DNA of 64,000 nt from Pseudomonadota bacterium (GTDB lineage: Bacteria > Pseudomonadota > Alphaproteobacteria > Caulobacterales > Caulobacteraceae), in the NCBI GenBank assembly GCA_023432855.1, contig JAEZEZ010000035.1, positions 62,001 to 126,000 on the forward strand, read 5' to 3'. The translations under genes and the position numbers were made by a program. How positions within the stretch are numbered: position 1 is the stretch's first letter; each line of letters opens with the position of its first letter. The notes beneath the pieces were generated by a model. That model was not told the origin of the DNA. It saw nothing but the letters and a program-made list of their open reading frames with translations, and made no database searches. This document shows, in pieces, positions 25,537-34,214 of this stretch.

Positions 25537-26223
25537 ATGGACGAAGCGCTGCAGAACACAAGCTCGAGCCGGGTCGACGCCTTCGTCGACGCCGCCTTCG
25601 CCTTCGCCATCACCTTGCTCGTCGTCTCGGGCGACGCCTTGCCCAGGACTCTCGACGACCTGCTGGCCGCCGTCGCGCAGATTCCCGCCTTCGCGGCCGG
25701 CTTCGCGCTACTGGCGCTCTTCTGGTGGTCGCACCACAGCTACCGAAAGCTTCACCGCACGGATGACGCCCCCGGCCTGCTGCTCAGCCTGATCATCGTC
25801 TTCGTCGTCATGATTTACGTCTATCCGCTTAGATTGCTTGGCGAATCGACGGCCTTCTATCTCTCCGGGCGAACCCTTCCAGGGTCGCCCATCGTTCAGT
25901 CGCCCGGCGACATGAAGGCGCTGTACCTCATCTACGGCGTGGGCTTCGTGGCGCTGGCCCTTCTGTACGTCCTGCTGTTTCGCCATGCCCGGCGTCAGAG
26001 CGAACGGTCTGAGATCGCGGACGAAGCCAGGATCAGCGAAGCCTGCTGGATGATCGCCGGCGGCGTCGGCCTGGCGTCCATTCTGCTGGCTGTCCTGCTG
26101 CCGACGGGCCCTTGGGCCGCCGGCCTGCCTGGCATGGTCTACATGCTCATCCCGGTGGGCGTGATGATCTACATGCGCACCCGCGGGCGGCGGCTGGCGA
26201 CGCAGGCCACCCCTACAGCCTAA
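25537..26223 (+). CDS. TMEM175-family (DUF1211) potassium-channel-like membrane protein
   Basis: A 228-residue membrane protein with about six hydrophobic segments and the TMEM175 signature near the N-terminus, SSRVDAFVDAAFAFAITLLV, followed by FALLALFWWSHHSYRKLHRT. Bacterial TMEM175 homologues form tetrameric potassium-selective channels. The helix-1 pattern R-x-x-A-F-x-D-A-x-F-A is conserved. ATG 25537 is chosen because GGGGAA lies 5 bases upstream; the frame is open further up, through the tandem repeat GCCGTTGCG. The 158 bases upstream contain an A+T-rich TAAGATATATTATG stretch, a possible promoter. Confidence 0.85.
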   Translation: MDEALQNTSSSRVDAFVDAAFAFAITLLVVSGDALPRTLDDLLAAVAQIPAFAAGFALLALFWWSHHSYRKLHRTDDAPGLLLSLIIVFVVMIYVYPLRLLGESTAFYLSGRTLPGSPIVQSPGDMKALYLIYGVGFVALALLYVLLFRHARRQSERSEIADEARISEACWMIAGGVGLASILLAVLLPTGPWAAGLPGMVYMLIPVGVMIYMRTRGRRLATQATPTA

Positions 26224-27019
26224 GCGTAAGCCCGTCATAGGCCGGCTCGACCCCAGCGGGCAGCCGGGCTTTCAGCGTCCCATAGTCCAGGTCGATGTGC
26301 AGGTTGGTCAGCACCGCCCGTTCACAGCCAACCCGCTCGATCCATTCCAGAGCCTTGTCGACATGGATGTGGGTCGGATGCGGCGTCCAGCGCAGGGCGT
26401 CGAGGATCCACAGGCGCACGCCCGCCAGTGTTTCGAAAGCCTCATCGGGCAGGTCGGAGAGATCGCTGGAATAGGCGGCGTCGCCGATGCGATAGCCGAC
26501 CGAGCGGATCGGGCCGTGCGCCTGGTCGAAGGTGACGATCGGTATGGGGCCCGACGGGCCATCGACGCTCCACGGCCGGCCATGTTCAGGCAGGGCCGCC
26601 GCCCGGGCGATCGCCGGATAGCCCTGTCCGCCCGTGAAGATGTAGTCAAACCGCTGAGCGAGACGCGCACGGGTCGCGTCGTCCATCCAGCACTCGATCT
26701 GCGCCCTCGACCGCATGGCGAAAACCCGCAGGTCGTCGATGCCGTGGGTCTGATCGGCGTGGTCGTGAGTGTAGAGAACCGCATCCAGCCGTCGGACGTC
26801 GGCCGCAAGCATCTGCGCGCGGAAGTCCGGCGAGGTATCGACGACCACAGTGGTCGCCTCATCTCCCGGCCCGCCCCCGGGGCGCCGGACGAGCAGCGAG
26901 CATCGAGTGCGACGGTTCCTCGGATCGGCCGGATTGCAGTCGCCCCAGTCGCCGTCCGAGCGCGGCACGCCGCCCGACGAACCGCAGCCGAGCACCGTGT
27001 ACTCGAACTCGACGCTCAC
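26213..27019 (-). CDS. Metallo-beta-lactamase-fold hydrolase, PhnP-like
   Basis: A 268-residue MBL-fold protein. VLGCGSSGGVPRSDGDWGDC and NRRTRCSLLV open the domain as in PhnP-type phosphodiesterases; metal ligands are in YTHDHADQTHGIDDLR, FDQAHGPIRSVGYRIGD with SSDLSDLP, and LTNLHIDLDYG. The substrate is unknown; relatives hydrolyse cyclic phosphates. Start is the GTG at 27019, which overlaps the tatD stop (GTGA). Its 3' end overlaps the end of the TMEM175 gene by 11 bases. It is the last gene of the rlpA-side tmk-holB-tatD operon. Confidence 0.88.
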   Translation of the reverse strand: MSVEFEYTVLGCGSSGGVPRSDGDWGDCNPADPRNRRTRCSLLVRRPGGGPGDEATTVVVDTSPDFRAQMLAADVRRLDAVLYTHDHADQTHGIDDLRVFAMRSRAQIECWMDDATRARLAQRFDYIFTGGQGYPAIARAAALPEHGRPWSVDGPSGPIPIVTFDQAHGPIRSVGYRIGDAAYSSDLSDLPDEAFETLAGVRLWILDALRWTPHPTHIHVDKALEWIERVGCERAVLTNLHIDLDYGTLKARLPAGVEPAYDGLTLRL

Positions 27020-27795
27020 GGACGCGGGATCCGGTCGAAAAGGGCGAAGAAGGCGTCCTCGGTGCGGCCCTCCGCCTCCTCGACGCTCCAGCCGCGGATG
27101 GCCGCGAGCTTGTCGAGGACGTGGGTGACGTAGGCCGGTTCGTTGCGTCGCCCCCGCATGGGAACGGGGGCAAGGTAGGGGCAGTCGGTCTCGACGATGA
27201 TGCGCTCCGCCGGCATGTCGCGGATGACTGAGCGCACCTCTTCCGCCGCCTTGAACGTTGCGATCCCCGACACCGAGAACCACGCGCCGAGTTCCGCCGC
27301 CTTTTTCGCGAGTTCGGGTCCGCTCGTATAGCAGTGCATGAGAAAGCGGAACGGCCCCTTCCCCATCTCCTCTTCGAGGATGGAAGCCATGACCGCGTCG
27401 GCCTCGCGGGTATGCACCACCAGCGGCAGGCCGCTTTGGCGGGCGGCGGCGCAATGGACGCGGAACACCTGGGCCTGGATGTCCCGGGGACTCCAGTCGT
27501 AGTGGAAATCGAGCCCACACTCACCGATCCCGACCACCCTGGGCCTGGCTGCGAGCGCTAGCAGATCTGCGACCGCGAGATCCGGGTTCTCCACCGAGTA
27601 ATGCGGATGCGTTCCCACGGTGCACCAGATGTCGGGGTGGGACATCGCGATGGCGTGGGTTTGGTCGAACGTCGAGACCTTGTCCGAGATCTCCACCATC
27701 AGGCGCACGCCGGCCTCGCGCGCCCGGGCGATGACCTCGTCCCGGTCCGGGTCGAAGTCGGCGTGGTGCAGGTTCACGTGACTGTCGATGATCAT
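27016..27795 (-). CDS. tatD: TatD-family metal-dependent DNase
   Basis: A 259-residue TatD/YcfH amidohydrolase-fold hydrolase, linked to DNA 3'-5' exonuclease activity and not to Tat export. Motifs: IDSHVNLHHADFD (metal HxH variant, HVN), GTHPHYS, GIGECGLDFHYDWSP, LPLVVHTREADAV, FLMHCYTSGPELAKK and VETDCPYLAPVPMRGRRNEP. Length is usual. ATG 27795 begins one base after the holB stop (27797). In many alphaproteobacteria metG lies between holB and tatD; it is absent here. Confidence 0.95.
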   Translation of the reverse strand: MIIDSHVNLHHADFDPDRDEVIARAREAGVRLMVEISDKVSTFDQTHAIAMSHPDIWCTVGTHPHYSVENPDLAVADLLALAARPRVVGIGECGLDFHYDWSPRDIQAQVFRVHCAAARQSGLPLVVHTREADAVMASILEEEMGKGPFRFLMHCYTSGPELAKKAAELGAWFSVSGIATFKAAEEVRSVIRDMPAERIIVETDCPYLAPVPMRGRRNEPAYVTHVLDKLAAIRGWSVEEAEGRTEDAFFALFDRIPRP

Positions 27796-27796
27796 G

Positions 27797-28789
27797 TCAG
27801 GCCGCCCCGCGCACGGCCTTCAACTCGGCCAACAGCGACCAGAACACGTCGGCGCGATCGAGGTTCAGCGCCTCCGCCTCGCCAGGCGCCCTGGCCAGGC
27901 GGTCCCACAGCGTCGCCCAGCGCTCGACGGCTCCGGCGGCGACGCCGTCTGTCACGTGCGCACGAACCGCTTCGGCCAGCCGGTCCAGGAACAGGTCGAA
28001 GCGCCGCTGCCCTTCCGTCCCGCGGAAGCGGTCGGCCACCGACAGGAGCTCGGCCTCGCCGGGAGGATCGCCCTCGACCAGGGCGCGCGCCGCCGCATCC
28101 ATGGCAAGAGCCTCGCTGGTCGCCAGTGTCAGCGCGCGCCCCGGGGCGCCGCGCGCCATTCCCGCCACCGCGGCGACCTGCTCGGCCGGAAGATCGCTCC
28201 GCGCCCGGAGGAACCCGGCGACGGCCTCCTCCGGCCATGGCTGGAAGGTCAGCCTGCGGCAACGCGAACGGATGGTGGCCATGAGCCGTCCCGGCGCGTG
28301 GGCCACCAGAAACAGCACGCCGCGTTCCGGCGGTTCCTCAAGTGTCTTGAGCAAGGCGTTGGCCGCATTGATATTCATGTCATCGGCGGCGTCGACGATA
28401 GCCACGCGGTAAGCGGCCTGCGACGGCGTTTTCGCAAAGAACTCGGGGAGTGTCCGCGCGGCGTCGACCGAAATGAACTTCTTGACCTTGTCGCCCTCCA
28501 CCTCCCGCTCCAGCACGAGGAAATCGGGATGCGAGCCGGCGATGATCATGCGGTTTACGTGGTCATCCGGGGAGGAGCCCAGCAAACCGTAATCGGGATC
28601 CGGCCGCGCGCCGAGGAGCCGCCGCGCCGCCCTGTAGGCGAACGTGGCCTTCCCCACGCCCTCGGGTCCGCACAGCAGCCAGGCGTGGTGCAGGCGCTCG
28701 CGCCGCAGGGCGTCGAGGAATTCAGCTTCGACGCCTTCCCCGCCCTCATAGGTGAAGACTTCACGCGGATGCGGAGGAGGCTCAGCCAT
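27797..28789 (-). CDS. holB: DNA polymerase III subunit delta-prime
   Basis: A 330-residue clamp-loader subunit. The AAA+ region shows AWLLCGPEGVGKATFAYRAA and, further on, VAIVDAADDMNINAANALLK and TLEEPPERGVLFLVAHAPGR, with SRCRRLTFQPWPEEAV (the SRC motif of the clamp loader). GKAT in place of GKST is normal in delta-prime subunits, which do not hydrolyse ATP. ATG 28789 (MAEPPPHPREV) is chosen because the first bases overlap the end of tmk by 8 bases and homologues begin here. Confidence 0.93.
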   Translation of the reverse strand: MAEPPPHPREVFTYEGGEGVEAEFLDALRRERLHHAWLLCGPEGVGKATFAYRAARRLLGARPDPDYGLLGSSPDDHVNRMIIAGSHPDFLVLEREVEGDKVKKFISVDAARTLPEFFAKTPSQAAYRVAIVDAADDMNINAANALLKTLEEPPERGVLFLVAHAPGRLMATIRSRCRRLTFQPWPEEAVAGFLRARSDLPAEQVAAVAGMARGAPGRALTLATSEALAMDAAARALVEGDPPGEAELLSVADRFRGTEGQRRFDLFLDRLAEAVRAHVTDGVAAGAVERWATLWDRLARAPGEAEALNLDRADVFWSLLAELKAVRGAA

Positions 28790-29435
28790 GGGCGCCGGCT
28801 CCTTCGGCGAGCTCCGGCAGACGACGCAGAGCCTCCCAGACTGCCGCTGCGACCGACGCCTGGTCTTCGGCGGCGTCCACGACGGCGTATCGTGCGCGGT
28901 CCCTGGCTGCGAGAGCCAGGAACCGCTGGCGCAGCCGCTCGTGGAACTCTGCGCCCTTGCTCTCGAATCGGGCCTGGAACATGTCGCGGCCGAAGGCGCG
29001 CTCGAGGCCGACCTCAACTGGCAGATCGAAGATCAGGGTCAGGTCCGGCTGGTCGGCGCCGACCACTTCGGCGTCGATCGCGTCGATCACCTCCACTGCG
29101 ACGCCGCCGCCTGCGCCCTGGTAGGCACGGGTGGAATCCGAGAACCGATCGCAGACAACCCAGGCTCCCCGCGTCAGCGCCGGGCGTATGGTGCGATCGA
29201 GGTGATCTGCGCGCGCTGCGTACATAAGGAGGGTTTCGGCGAGCGGAGACCAGCGGTCGGCGCCGCCGGTGACGACCAGTTCCCGCACCGCCTCGGCGTT
29301 CGGGGAACCGCCCGGTTCGCGGGTCAGGACGACTTCGAGGCCACGCAGCCGCAGGCGCTCGGCGAGGATGGCGGCCTGGGTGGACTTGCCGGCCCCCTCC
29401 CCGCCTTCGAAAGTGATGAATCTGCCACGGCTCAC
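28782..29435 (-). CDS. tmk: Thymidylate kinase
   Basis: A 217-residue enzyme phosphorylating dTMP to dTDP. P-loop FITFEGGEGAGKSTQ, base/phosphate motif LTREPGG, the DRFSDSTRAYQGAG signature and the IFDLPVEVGLERAF segment are all present. The start is taken as GTG 29435 (VSRGRFITFEGG), since homologues begin shortly before the P-loop; another GTG lies 9 bases upstream and there is no clear Shine-Dalgarno. It heads the tmk-holB-tatD-MBL operon, with rlpA 56 bases upstream; in many relatives a D-alanyl-D-alanine carboxypeptidase gene lies between rlpA and tmk, but not here. Confidence 0.95.
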   Translation of the reverse strand: MSRGRFITFEGGEGAGKSTQAAILAERLRLRGLEVVLTREPGGSPNAEAVRELVVTGGADRWSPLAETLLMYAARADHLDRTIRPALTRGAWVVCDRFSDSTRAYQGAGGGVAVEVIDAIDAEVVGADQPDLTLIFDLPVEVGLERAFGRDMFQARFESKGAEFHERLRQRFLALAARDRARYAVVDAAEDQASVAAAVWEALRRLPELAEGAGAHG

Positions 29436-29490
29436 GCGCCGCACAATGGCGGCTAATGCGCCGGGCGCAACAGCCTGCTGCGTTAAATTC

Positions 29491-30030
29491 TCAGCCCCGG
29501 CCGGCCGGGCCGATGTATCGCACCCGAACCCGGGTGACGCCCTTCTTCTCGAAGCCGAGTTCGTCGGCGGCCGCGCGCGACAGGTCGATGATGCGCCCGT
29601 CCACAAAGGGGCCACGGTCATTGACCCGAACGCGGATCGACTTGCCGTTCTCGAGGTTGGTCACCTGGACGATCGACGGCAGGGGCAGGGTCTTGTGAGC
29701 CGCGGAGATGCGCCACTCGTCGAAAATCTCGCCCGTGGCCGTCGGCCGCCCATGGTGGATCGTGCCGTACCAGGATGCCAGACCGACCTCCTCGTAATCC
29801 GGCTGCGCCTTCGGCGTGTACCAGCGGCCATTGACCTTGTAGGGCCGCATCGTGCCGGAGACTGGCTTGGCGTCGCGATCGACCCGCGTATCCGCCCGGA
29901 CGGCGGGCGCACGTTCCTCGAGTGTCGCATAGCGGGGGCTGGCGCAGGCCGTCAGCCAGAATCCACACGCGATGAGGATCAGCGCACGCACGAGCCCCGC
30001 CGCCTTGATCTCGGAAAAGATGTCGCCCAT
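29491..30030 (-). CDS. rlpA: RlpA-family septal-ring lytic transglycosylase-like lipoprotein
   Basis: A 179-residue lipoprotein: signal LVRALILIACGFWLTAC followed by a double-psi beta-barrel with GLASWYGTIHHGRPTATGE, KTLPLPSIVQVTNLENGKS and VRVNDRGPFVDGRIIDLS. RlpA proteins cleave denuded peptidoglycan strands at the septum; the catalytic Asp and His lie in the barrel. There is no C-terminal SPOR domain, unlike Pseudomonas RlpA. ATG 30030 is chosen; a TTG lies 9 bases further upstream. The gene reads toward tmk. Confidence 0.92.
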   Translation of the reverse strand: MGDIFSEIKAAGLVRALILIACGFWLTACASPRYATLEERAPAVRADTRVDRDAKPVSGTMRPYKVNGRWYTPKAQPDYEEVGLASWYGTIHHGRPTATGEIFDEWRISAAHKTLPLPSIVQVTNLENGKSIRVRVNDRGPFVDGRIIDLSRAAADELGFEKKGVTRVRVRYIGPAGRG

Positions 30031-30123
30031 GCCCCGCAAGTCCCGGTTCAGCGGCGAAATTCTAGGCCGCCGGTCTCAACAGCCTCTTAAACCCGCGCGG
30101 CGAAGTGGTAAGAGGCGCGCTCC

Positions 30124-30213
30124 GGACGGGTGGCCGAGTGGTTTAAGGCAGCGGTCTTGAAAACCGCCGTGGGTTTGCGCCCACCGTGGGTTCGAATCCC
30201 ACCCCGTCCGCCA
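30124..30213 (+). tRNA. tRNA-Ser (anticodon TGA), CCA encoded
   Basis: The acceptor GGACGGG pairs with CCCGTCC, followed by discriminator G and encoded CCA (30211-30213). The anticodon stem GCGGT/ACCGC holds loop CTTGAAA, giving TGA (reads UCA). A long variable arm (GTGGG...CCCAC), required in class II tRNAs, and the T loop TTCGAAT in the GTGGG/CCCAC stem complete it. It lies on the opposite strand from rlpA and 87 bases before copA. Confidence 0.97.
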
Positions 30214-30300
30214 CGCCCCTGACCTCGCTGGGCGGTTCGGACGCCTTGCCATCGCCGCCGGCAGGGGCCAATTCCCGGCCTTCGGGAGGAGATCAAGCCA

Positions 30301-32124
30301 GTGCCGGAACGTTCTCGTTCGGTCGACCGCCGCGCGCTTCTTCGCGCAGCCTTCGCCTTTGGCGGCGGCGCCGTGGGGGCGTCCCTTTTGCCGTCGTGGG
30401 CGCGAGCGGCGTCCGAGGGCGCCAGGCCCCCGGCGCTCACCGGCGAAGACATCCGTCTCACCATTGGCCATGCGCCGGTCCGCATCGATGGCAGGCAGGG
30501 CCATGCGGTAGCGATCAACGGAACAGTGCCTGGACCGCTGATCCGGTTGCGTGAGGGCCAGAACGTCCGTCTGTCGGTGACCAACAACCTCGACGAGGAC
30601 ACCTCCATTCACTGGCACGGGCTGCTGGTGCCGTTCCAGATGGACGGCGTTCCCGGCGTCAGCTTCCCGGGCATCCGCCCGGGCGAGACCTTCGTCTACG
30701 AGTTCCCCATCCAGCAGTACGGCACCTACTGGTACCACAGCCATTCGGACCTGCAGGAACAGTCGGGCCATTACGCGCCGATTGTCATCGATCCGGCCGG
30801 CGCGGATCCGGTGGCCTATGACCGGGACCACGTCATCGTGCTCTCGGACTACACCTTCATGCATCCGCATCTGGTGTTCCGGCGCCTGAAGCAGCAAGGC
30901 GGGGTTTTCAACTACCAGAAGCAGACCATCGAGGGGCTGCTGGCCGGGCGCGACCAGATGCTGGCCGAGCGCATCGAGTGGGCGAAGATGCTCATGGATC
31001 CGACCGACATCTCCGATGTCACGGGCGCGGTCTTCACCTTCCTGATCAATGGGCACGGCCCGGAAGACAACTGGACCGGCCTGTTCCGGCCCGGCGAGCG
31101 AGTGCGCCTGCGTTTCGTCAACGCCGCGGCCCAGACCGTCTTCAACGTCCGCATTCCCGGCCTGAGAATGACGGTGGTGCAGGCGGACGGTCAGCACGTC
31201 CGCCCGGTTGAGGTGGACGAGTTCCAGATCGGCAACGCCGAGACCTACGACGTCGTCGTCCAGCCTGCGGAAGAACGCGCCTACACGCTGGTGGCCGAGG
31301 CCAGCGACCGTTCGGGTATGGGCCGAGCGACCCTGGCGCCACGTCCCGGGATGACGGCGGAGGTCCCTCCCCTGCGCGAGCGCCCACTGGTGACCATGCG
31401 CGACATGGGGATGGACATGTCCGCCCATGGCAGCGGGGCGCATGGGGCGGTCGACCATGCCGCCATGGACCACGCGGCCATGGGCCACGGCTCGGCGCCG
31501 ACGCCCCCGGGCATGGGCCCGCCCCGCGTTCGGGGATCGGATGTGATGGGTGACATGGAAGGCATGGACATGGACATGCTCGATCCATCGAAAGCCCCAC
31601 AGGTCGAGATGGGGCCGGGCGTGCAGATGATCGCGCCGATGCCCATGGACCGAACCGGCGAGCCGGGCCAGGGGCTCGAAAGCGTCGGCCACCGGGTCCT
31701 GGTCTACCGGGACCTGGTGGCGCTGGAGCCGAACCCCGACACACGGCCCCCCGAACGGGCTCTGGAGATCCGTCTGACCGGGAACATGGAACGGTTCATG
31801 TGGGGCTTCGACGGCAAGAAATTCAGCGAGGGCCCCGAGCCCTACGCCTTCCGGCACGGCGAGAGGGTGAGGATCAGCCTGGTCAACGACACCATGATGA
31901 CCCACCCCATCCATTTGCACGGACACTTTTTCGAACTGGTGCACGGCCCGGTCGGCCATATGCCGCGAAAACACACGGTGAACGTTCTTCCGGGAGGGAA
32001 GGTCACCTTCGACATGACAGCGGAGGCTGGTGACTGGGCCTTCCACTGCCACATGCTCTACCACATGCACGCGGGCATGTTTCAGGTCTTCAAGGTCCGA
32101 ACGGTCGAGGGGAAGCCGGCATGA
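30301..32124 (+). CDS. copA: Copper-resistance multicopper oxidase CopA
   Basis: A 607-residue periplasmic multicopper oxidase that oxidises Cu(I). A Tat signal opens it (DRRALLRAAFAFGGGAVGAS, mature near ARA). Copper motifs run IHWHG, TYWYHSHSDLQ, then at the C-terminus HPIHLHGHFFELV and HCHMLYHMHAGM. Between them, about residues 360-445, is a Met/His-rich insertion (HGAVDHAAMDHAAMGHG, MGDMEGMDMDML) typical of CopA/PcoA copper binding. GTG start with GGAGGAG 9 bases upstream; a TCCCG/CGGGA hairpin (30273-30287) partly covers that sequence. ATGA overlap with copB. Confidence 0.95.
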   Translation: MPERSRSVDRRALLRAAFAFGGGAVGASLLPSWARAASEGARPPALTGEDIRLTIGHAPVRIDGRQGHAVAINGTVPGPLIRLREGQNVRLSVTNNLDEDTSIHWHGLLVPFQMDGVPGVSFPGIRPGETFVYEFPIQQYGTYWYHSHSDLQEQSGHYAPIVIDPAGADPVAYDRDHVIVLSDYTFMHPHLVFRRLKQQGGVFNYQKQTIEGLLAGRDQMLAERIEWAKMLMDPTDISDVTGAVFTFLINGHGPEDNWTGLFRPGERVRLRFVNAAAQTVFNVRIPGLRMTVVQADGQHVRPVEVDEFQIGNAETYDVVVQPAEERAYTLVAEASDRSGMGRATLAPRPGMTAEVPPLRERPLVTMRDMGMDMSAHGSGAHGAVDHAAMDHAAMGHGSAPTPPGMGPPRVRGSDVMGDMEGMDMDMLDPSKAPQVEMGPGVQMIAPMPMDRTGEPGQGLESVGHRVLVYRDLVALEPNPDTRPPERALEIRLTGNMERFMWGFDGKKFSEGPEPYAFRHGERVRISLVNDTMMTHPIHLHGHFFELVHGPVGHMPRKHTVNVLPGGKVTFDMTAEAGDWAFHCHMLYHMHAGMFQVFKVRTVEGKPA

Positions 32125-33230
32125 ATTGCGCCTTTCTCCTCGCCGTCGCCGGGTCGGCGCTGGCCACGCAGGCGCTCGCTCAGGACCCGCACGCCGGCCA
32201 CCACCCGGCGGGCGAGCCGCCAGCAGAGGCGGCGGCCGATCCGCATGCGGGACAACACGTTGCGCCGCCTGCAGTCGACTCTCATGCGGGTCACGACGCG
32301 CCCGCAGCGGTCGACCCTCACGCCGCTCACTCGCCGACTCCTGCGCCCGACGAGGATCCGCATGCCGGACATGGCGCGGGCGCCGCAACGCCCGACCCCC
32401 ACGCCGGGCACGGGTCTCCCGCTTCCGACGCTGATCCTCACGCGGGACACGGGCCTCCGGCCGGCGGCCTGACCGGGGCTGACCTCCCCGTGGGTGGCGC
32501 CGCGCCCCCTCCGACGCCGGCGAACTCGCTCGCGGACGATTACTTCGGCGGGGATGCGATGGATCGCGCGCGCGCGATACTGGCCGAGGAGCATGGCGGC
32601 GGGCGGCATTCACAACTGATGCTGAATACCGCCGAGCTCCGCGCCGGATCGGGTGAAACCGGCTACGCCTGGGACATCGAGGCGTGGTGGGGCGGCGACA
32701 TCAACCGGCTCGTCGTGAAGACCGAGGGCGAAGGCGCGGGCGGTGAGGGAGTCGAGGCGGCCGAGGTCCAGTTGCTCTATTCGCGGGCCGTGGGGCGCTA
32801 CACCGACCTGCAGCTCGGCCTGCGTCACGATATCGAGCCCGATCCCTCCAAGACCTGGGCGGTCGTCGGCGCCGAAACCCTCCTGCCCTACTGGTTCGAG
32901 GCTGAGGGGGCGCTGTTCGTGTCTGAAGACGGCGACGTGACCGGGCGGCTGGAAGGCAGCTACGACTTGCGCCTGACCCAGCGGCTCGTGCTCCAGCCGC
33001 AGGCGGAACTCGGCCTTGCCGCGCAGGACATCCCCGAGATTGGCCTGGGTTCCGGCCTGACCCACATCGAACTCGACCTGCGCCTGCGCTACGAGATCCG
33101 CCGCGAGCTCGCGCCCTATGTCGGAGTCTCCTGGGAGCGGAGTCTCGGCGGCACGGCCGATCTTTCGCGCGCCGCCGGGGAAGACGCCGAGGAGACCCGC
33201 TTCACGGTCGGCCTCCGCGCCTGGTTCTGA
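32121..33230 (+). CDS. copB: Copper-resistance outer-membrane protein CopB with His-rich repeats
   Basis: A 369-residue exported protein (signal MNCAFLLAVAGSALATQALA). Residues ~20-120 contain seven repeats of D-P/S-H-A-G/A-H/Q-H/D/S/G type, spaced by Pro/Ala-rich linkers, with a His every few residues, likely for copper binding. The C-terminal ~220 residues match the CopB beta-barrel domain (GYAWDIEAWWGGDINRLVVK, and a closing aromatic TVGLRAWF). It overlaps copA by ATGA. No regulator of CopRS/CueR type is next to it. Confidence 0.92.
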   Translation: MNCAFLLAVAGSALATQALAQDPHAGHHPAGEPPAEAAADPHAGQHVAPPAVDSHAGHDAPAAVDPHAAHSPTPAPDEDPHAGHGAGAATPDPHAGHGSPASDADPHAGHGPPAGGLTGADLPVGGAAPPPTPANSLADDYFGGDAMDRARAILAEEHGGGRHSQLMLNTAELRAGSGETGYAWDIEAWWGGDINRLVVKTEGEGAGGEGVEAAEVQLLYSRAVGRYTDLQLGLRHDIEPDPSKTWAVVGAETLLPYWFEAEGALFVSEDGDVTGRLEGSYDLRLTQRLVLQPQAELGLAAQDIPEIGLGSGLTHIELDLRLRYEIRRELAPYVGVSWERSLGGTADLSRAAGEDAEETRFTVGLRAWF

Positions 33231-33239
33231 ACCAGGCGC

Positions 33240-34145
33240 TCAGCCGAAGGCGGCGCGAAGCTCCTTGAGCACCGCCAGGGATGCGCAGACGTCGTCGAAC
33301 ATCAGCCGCGCGCGGTGCTGGCCGTCCTGGGCCTTGAACATGCTGCCCGGCTCGAACCGGTCCTTGCCGGTCACCGCGAACAGGGCGTCCTGGCCGTCGA
33401 CGTAGCCGAACAGCTTGCCCTTGCCCCGCAGGGCCAACAGACGGTCGCGCAACTGCTGCGACCCGAGCACGGCCATCGCCCGGGAGGGGTTGGTCGCATA
33501 CACCTCAAAGCGCTTCTCGAACTCGGGGTGGCTTTCGAACTTCACCCGCTGCATGCCGGAGGCCGGCTTGAAGAAGTTGAACATCCCGCGGTCCGGGACG
33601 ATGACCAGGGCGTCTTCGCCGCCGCCGGTCGAGAACCCGTACATCTGGCCCTGGAAGACGGTCGACTTGTTCTTGTCGTTCCCCGATTGCAGATGCGCCT
33701 CGTAGAAGGCGAAGGGCCGGCCCCGCTCATCCTGGCCCCGGAACAGGTCGGTGAAGGTCTCATCCGACAGCCAGGATCCGAACAGCGACTTGCGCGCGCT
33801 GGCGTAGAAGGGAGGCTCGAAACCCTCGGCGGCGTAGCTCATGCCGCCACGAGCCGCCAGGCTCTCCAGCATGGGCTGCTTCAACCCGCGTTTGACCTTC
33901 TCGATCGGGCGGTAGGCGAAAATCAGCGTCGCCACCAAGCCGCCGACAAGCACGATACCGGCGAGGAGCGAAGAGACCGAGACGGCCAGAAAGGTGGCGA
34001 CGCCCGTCCCGACGATGCCGCCGATCAGGATCATCCCGAACTGTTTGACCGCCCCCGCTCGGGCGGTCTCGACAGTGGCGATCTGGGTACGCACGGCGTC
34101 GCTGTTGCAGATCTCGTCGAAGTGCTCTGCGGTGAATTCAGTCAT
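33240..34145 (-). CDS. DUF3137 membrane protein
   Basis: A 301-residue protein with two adjacent hydrophobic segments near residues 35-80 (FGMILIGGIVGTGVATFLAV, SVSSLLAGIVLVGGLVATLI) and a cytoplasmic/periplasmic C-terminal DUF3137 domain including DLFRGQDERGRPFAFYEAHL. The function of the family is not known to me. ATG 34145 is chosen because GGGGGGAAAGAC precedes it. The 3' end lies 9 bases from the convergent copB stop. A perfect 7-bp inverted repeat sits 49-69 bases upstream. Confidence 0.8.
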   Translation of the reverse strand: MTEFTAEHFDEICNSDAVRTQIATVETARAGAVKQFGMILIGGIVGTGVATFLAVSVSSLLAGIVLVGGLVATLIFAYRPIEKVKRGLKQPMLESLAARGGMSYAAEGFEPPFYASARKSLFGSWLSDETFTDLFRGQDERGRPFAFYEAHLQSGNDKNKSTVFQGQMYGFSTGGGEDALVIVPDRGMFNFFKPASGMQRVKFESHPEFEKRFEVYATNPSRAMAVLGSQQLRDRLLALRGKGKLFGYVDGQDALFAVTGKDRFEPGSMFKAQDGQHRARLMFDDVCASLAVLKELRAAFG

Positions 34146-34193
34146 GTCTTTCCCCCCGGCGCCGGCAAGGCGCGCCCGCCGCACTCGCGCGGC

Positions 34194-34214
34194 AAGCAAT
34201 TGATAGCATTGCTT
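34194..34214. promoter_or_regulatory. AAGCAAT-N7-ATTGCTT inverted repeat
   Basis: Perfect 7-bp arms with the 7-base spacer TGATAGC lie in the 236-base region shared by the divergent DUF3137 gene and the small secreted protein gene. Candidate operator; no cognate regulator is adjacent. Apart from this dyad I see nothing certain in the 236 bases. Confidence 0.3.

Noticed and set aside
28600..28690. GKAT P-loop in HolB as an inactivating change like that in HflX
   Set aside because: Delta-prime subunits normally have degenerate ATP sites, so it is the family's usual state.
30076..32613. An 845-codon open frame antisense to copA, spanning the tRNA-Ser region
   Set aside because: It is a shadow of copA and would run through the tRNA gene; copA has all copper ligands in frame.
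30124..33230. copAB next to tRNA-Ser as a genomic island inserted at the tRNA
   Set aside because: No integrase, no repeat of the tRNA 3' end seen, and no compositional break; adjacency alone is not enough.
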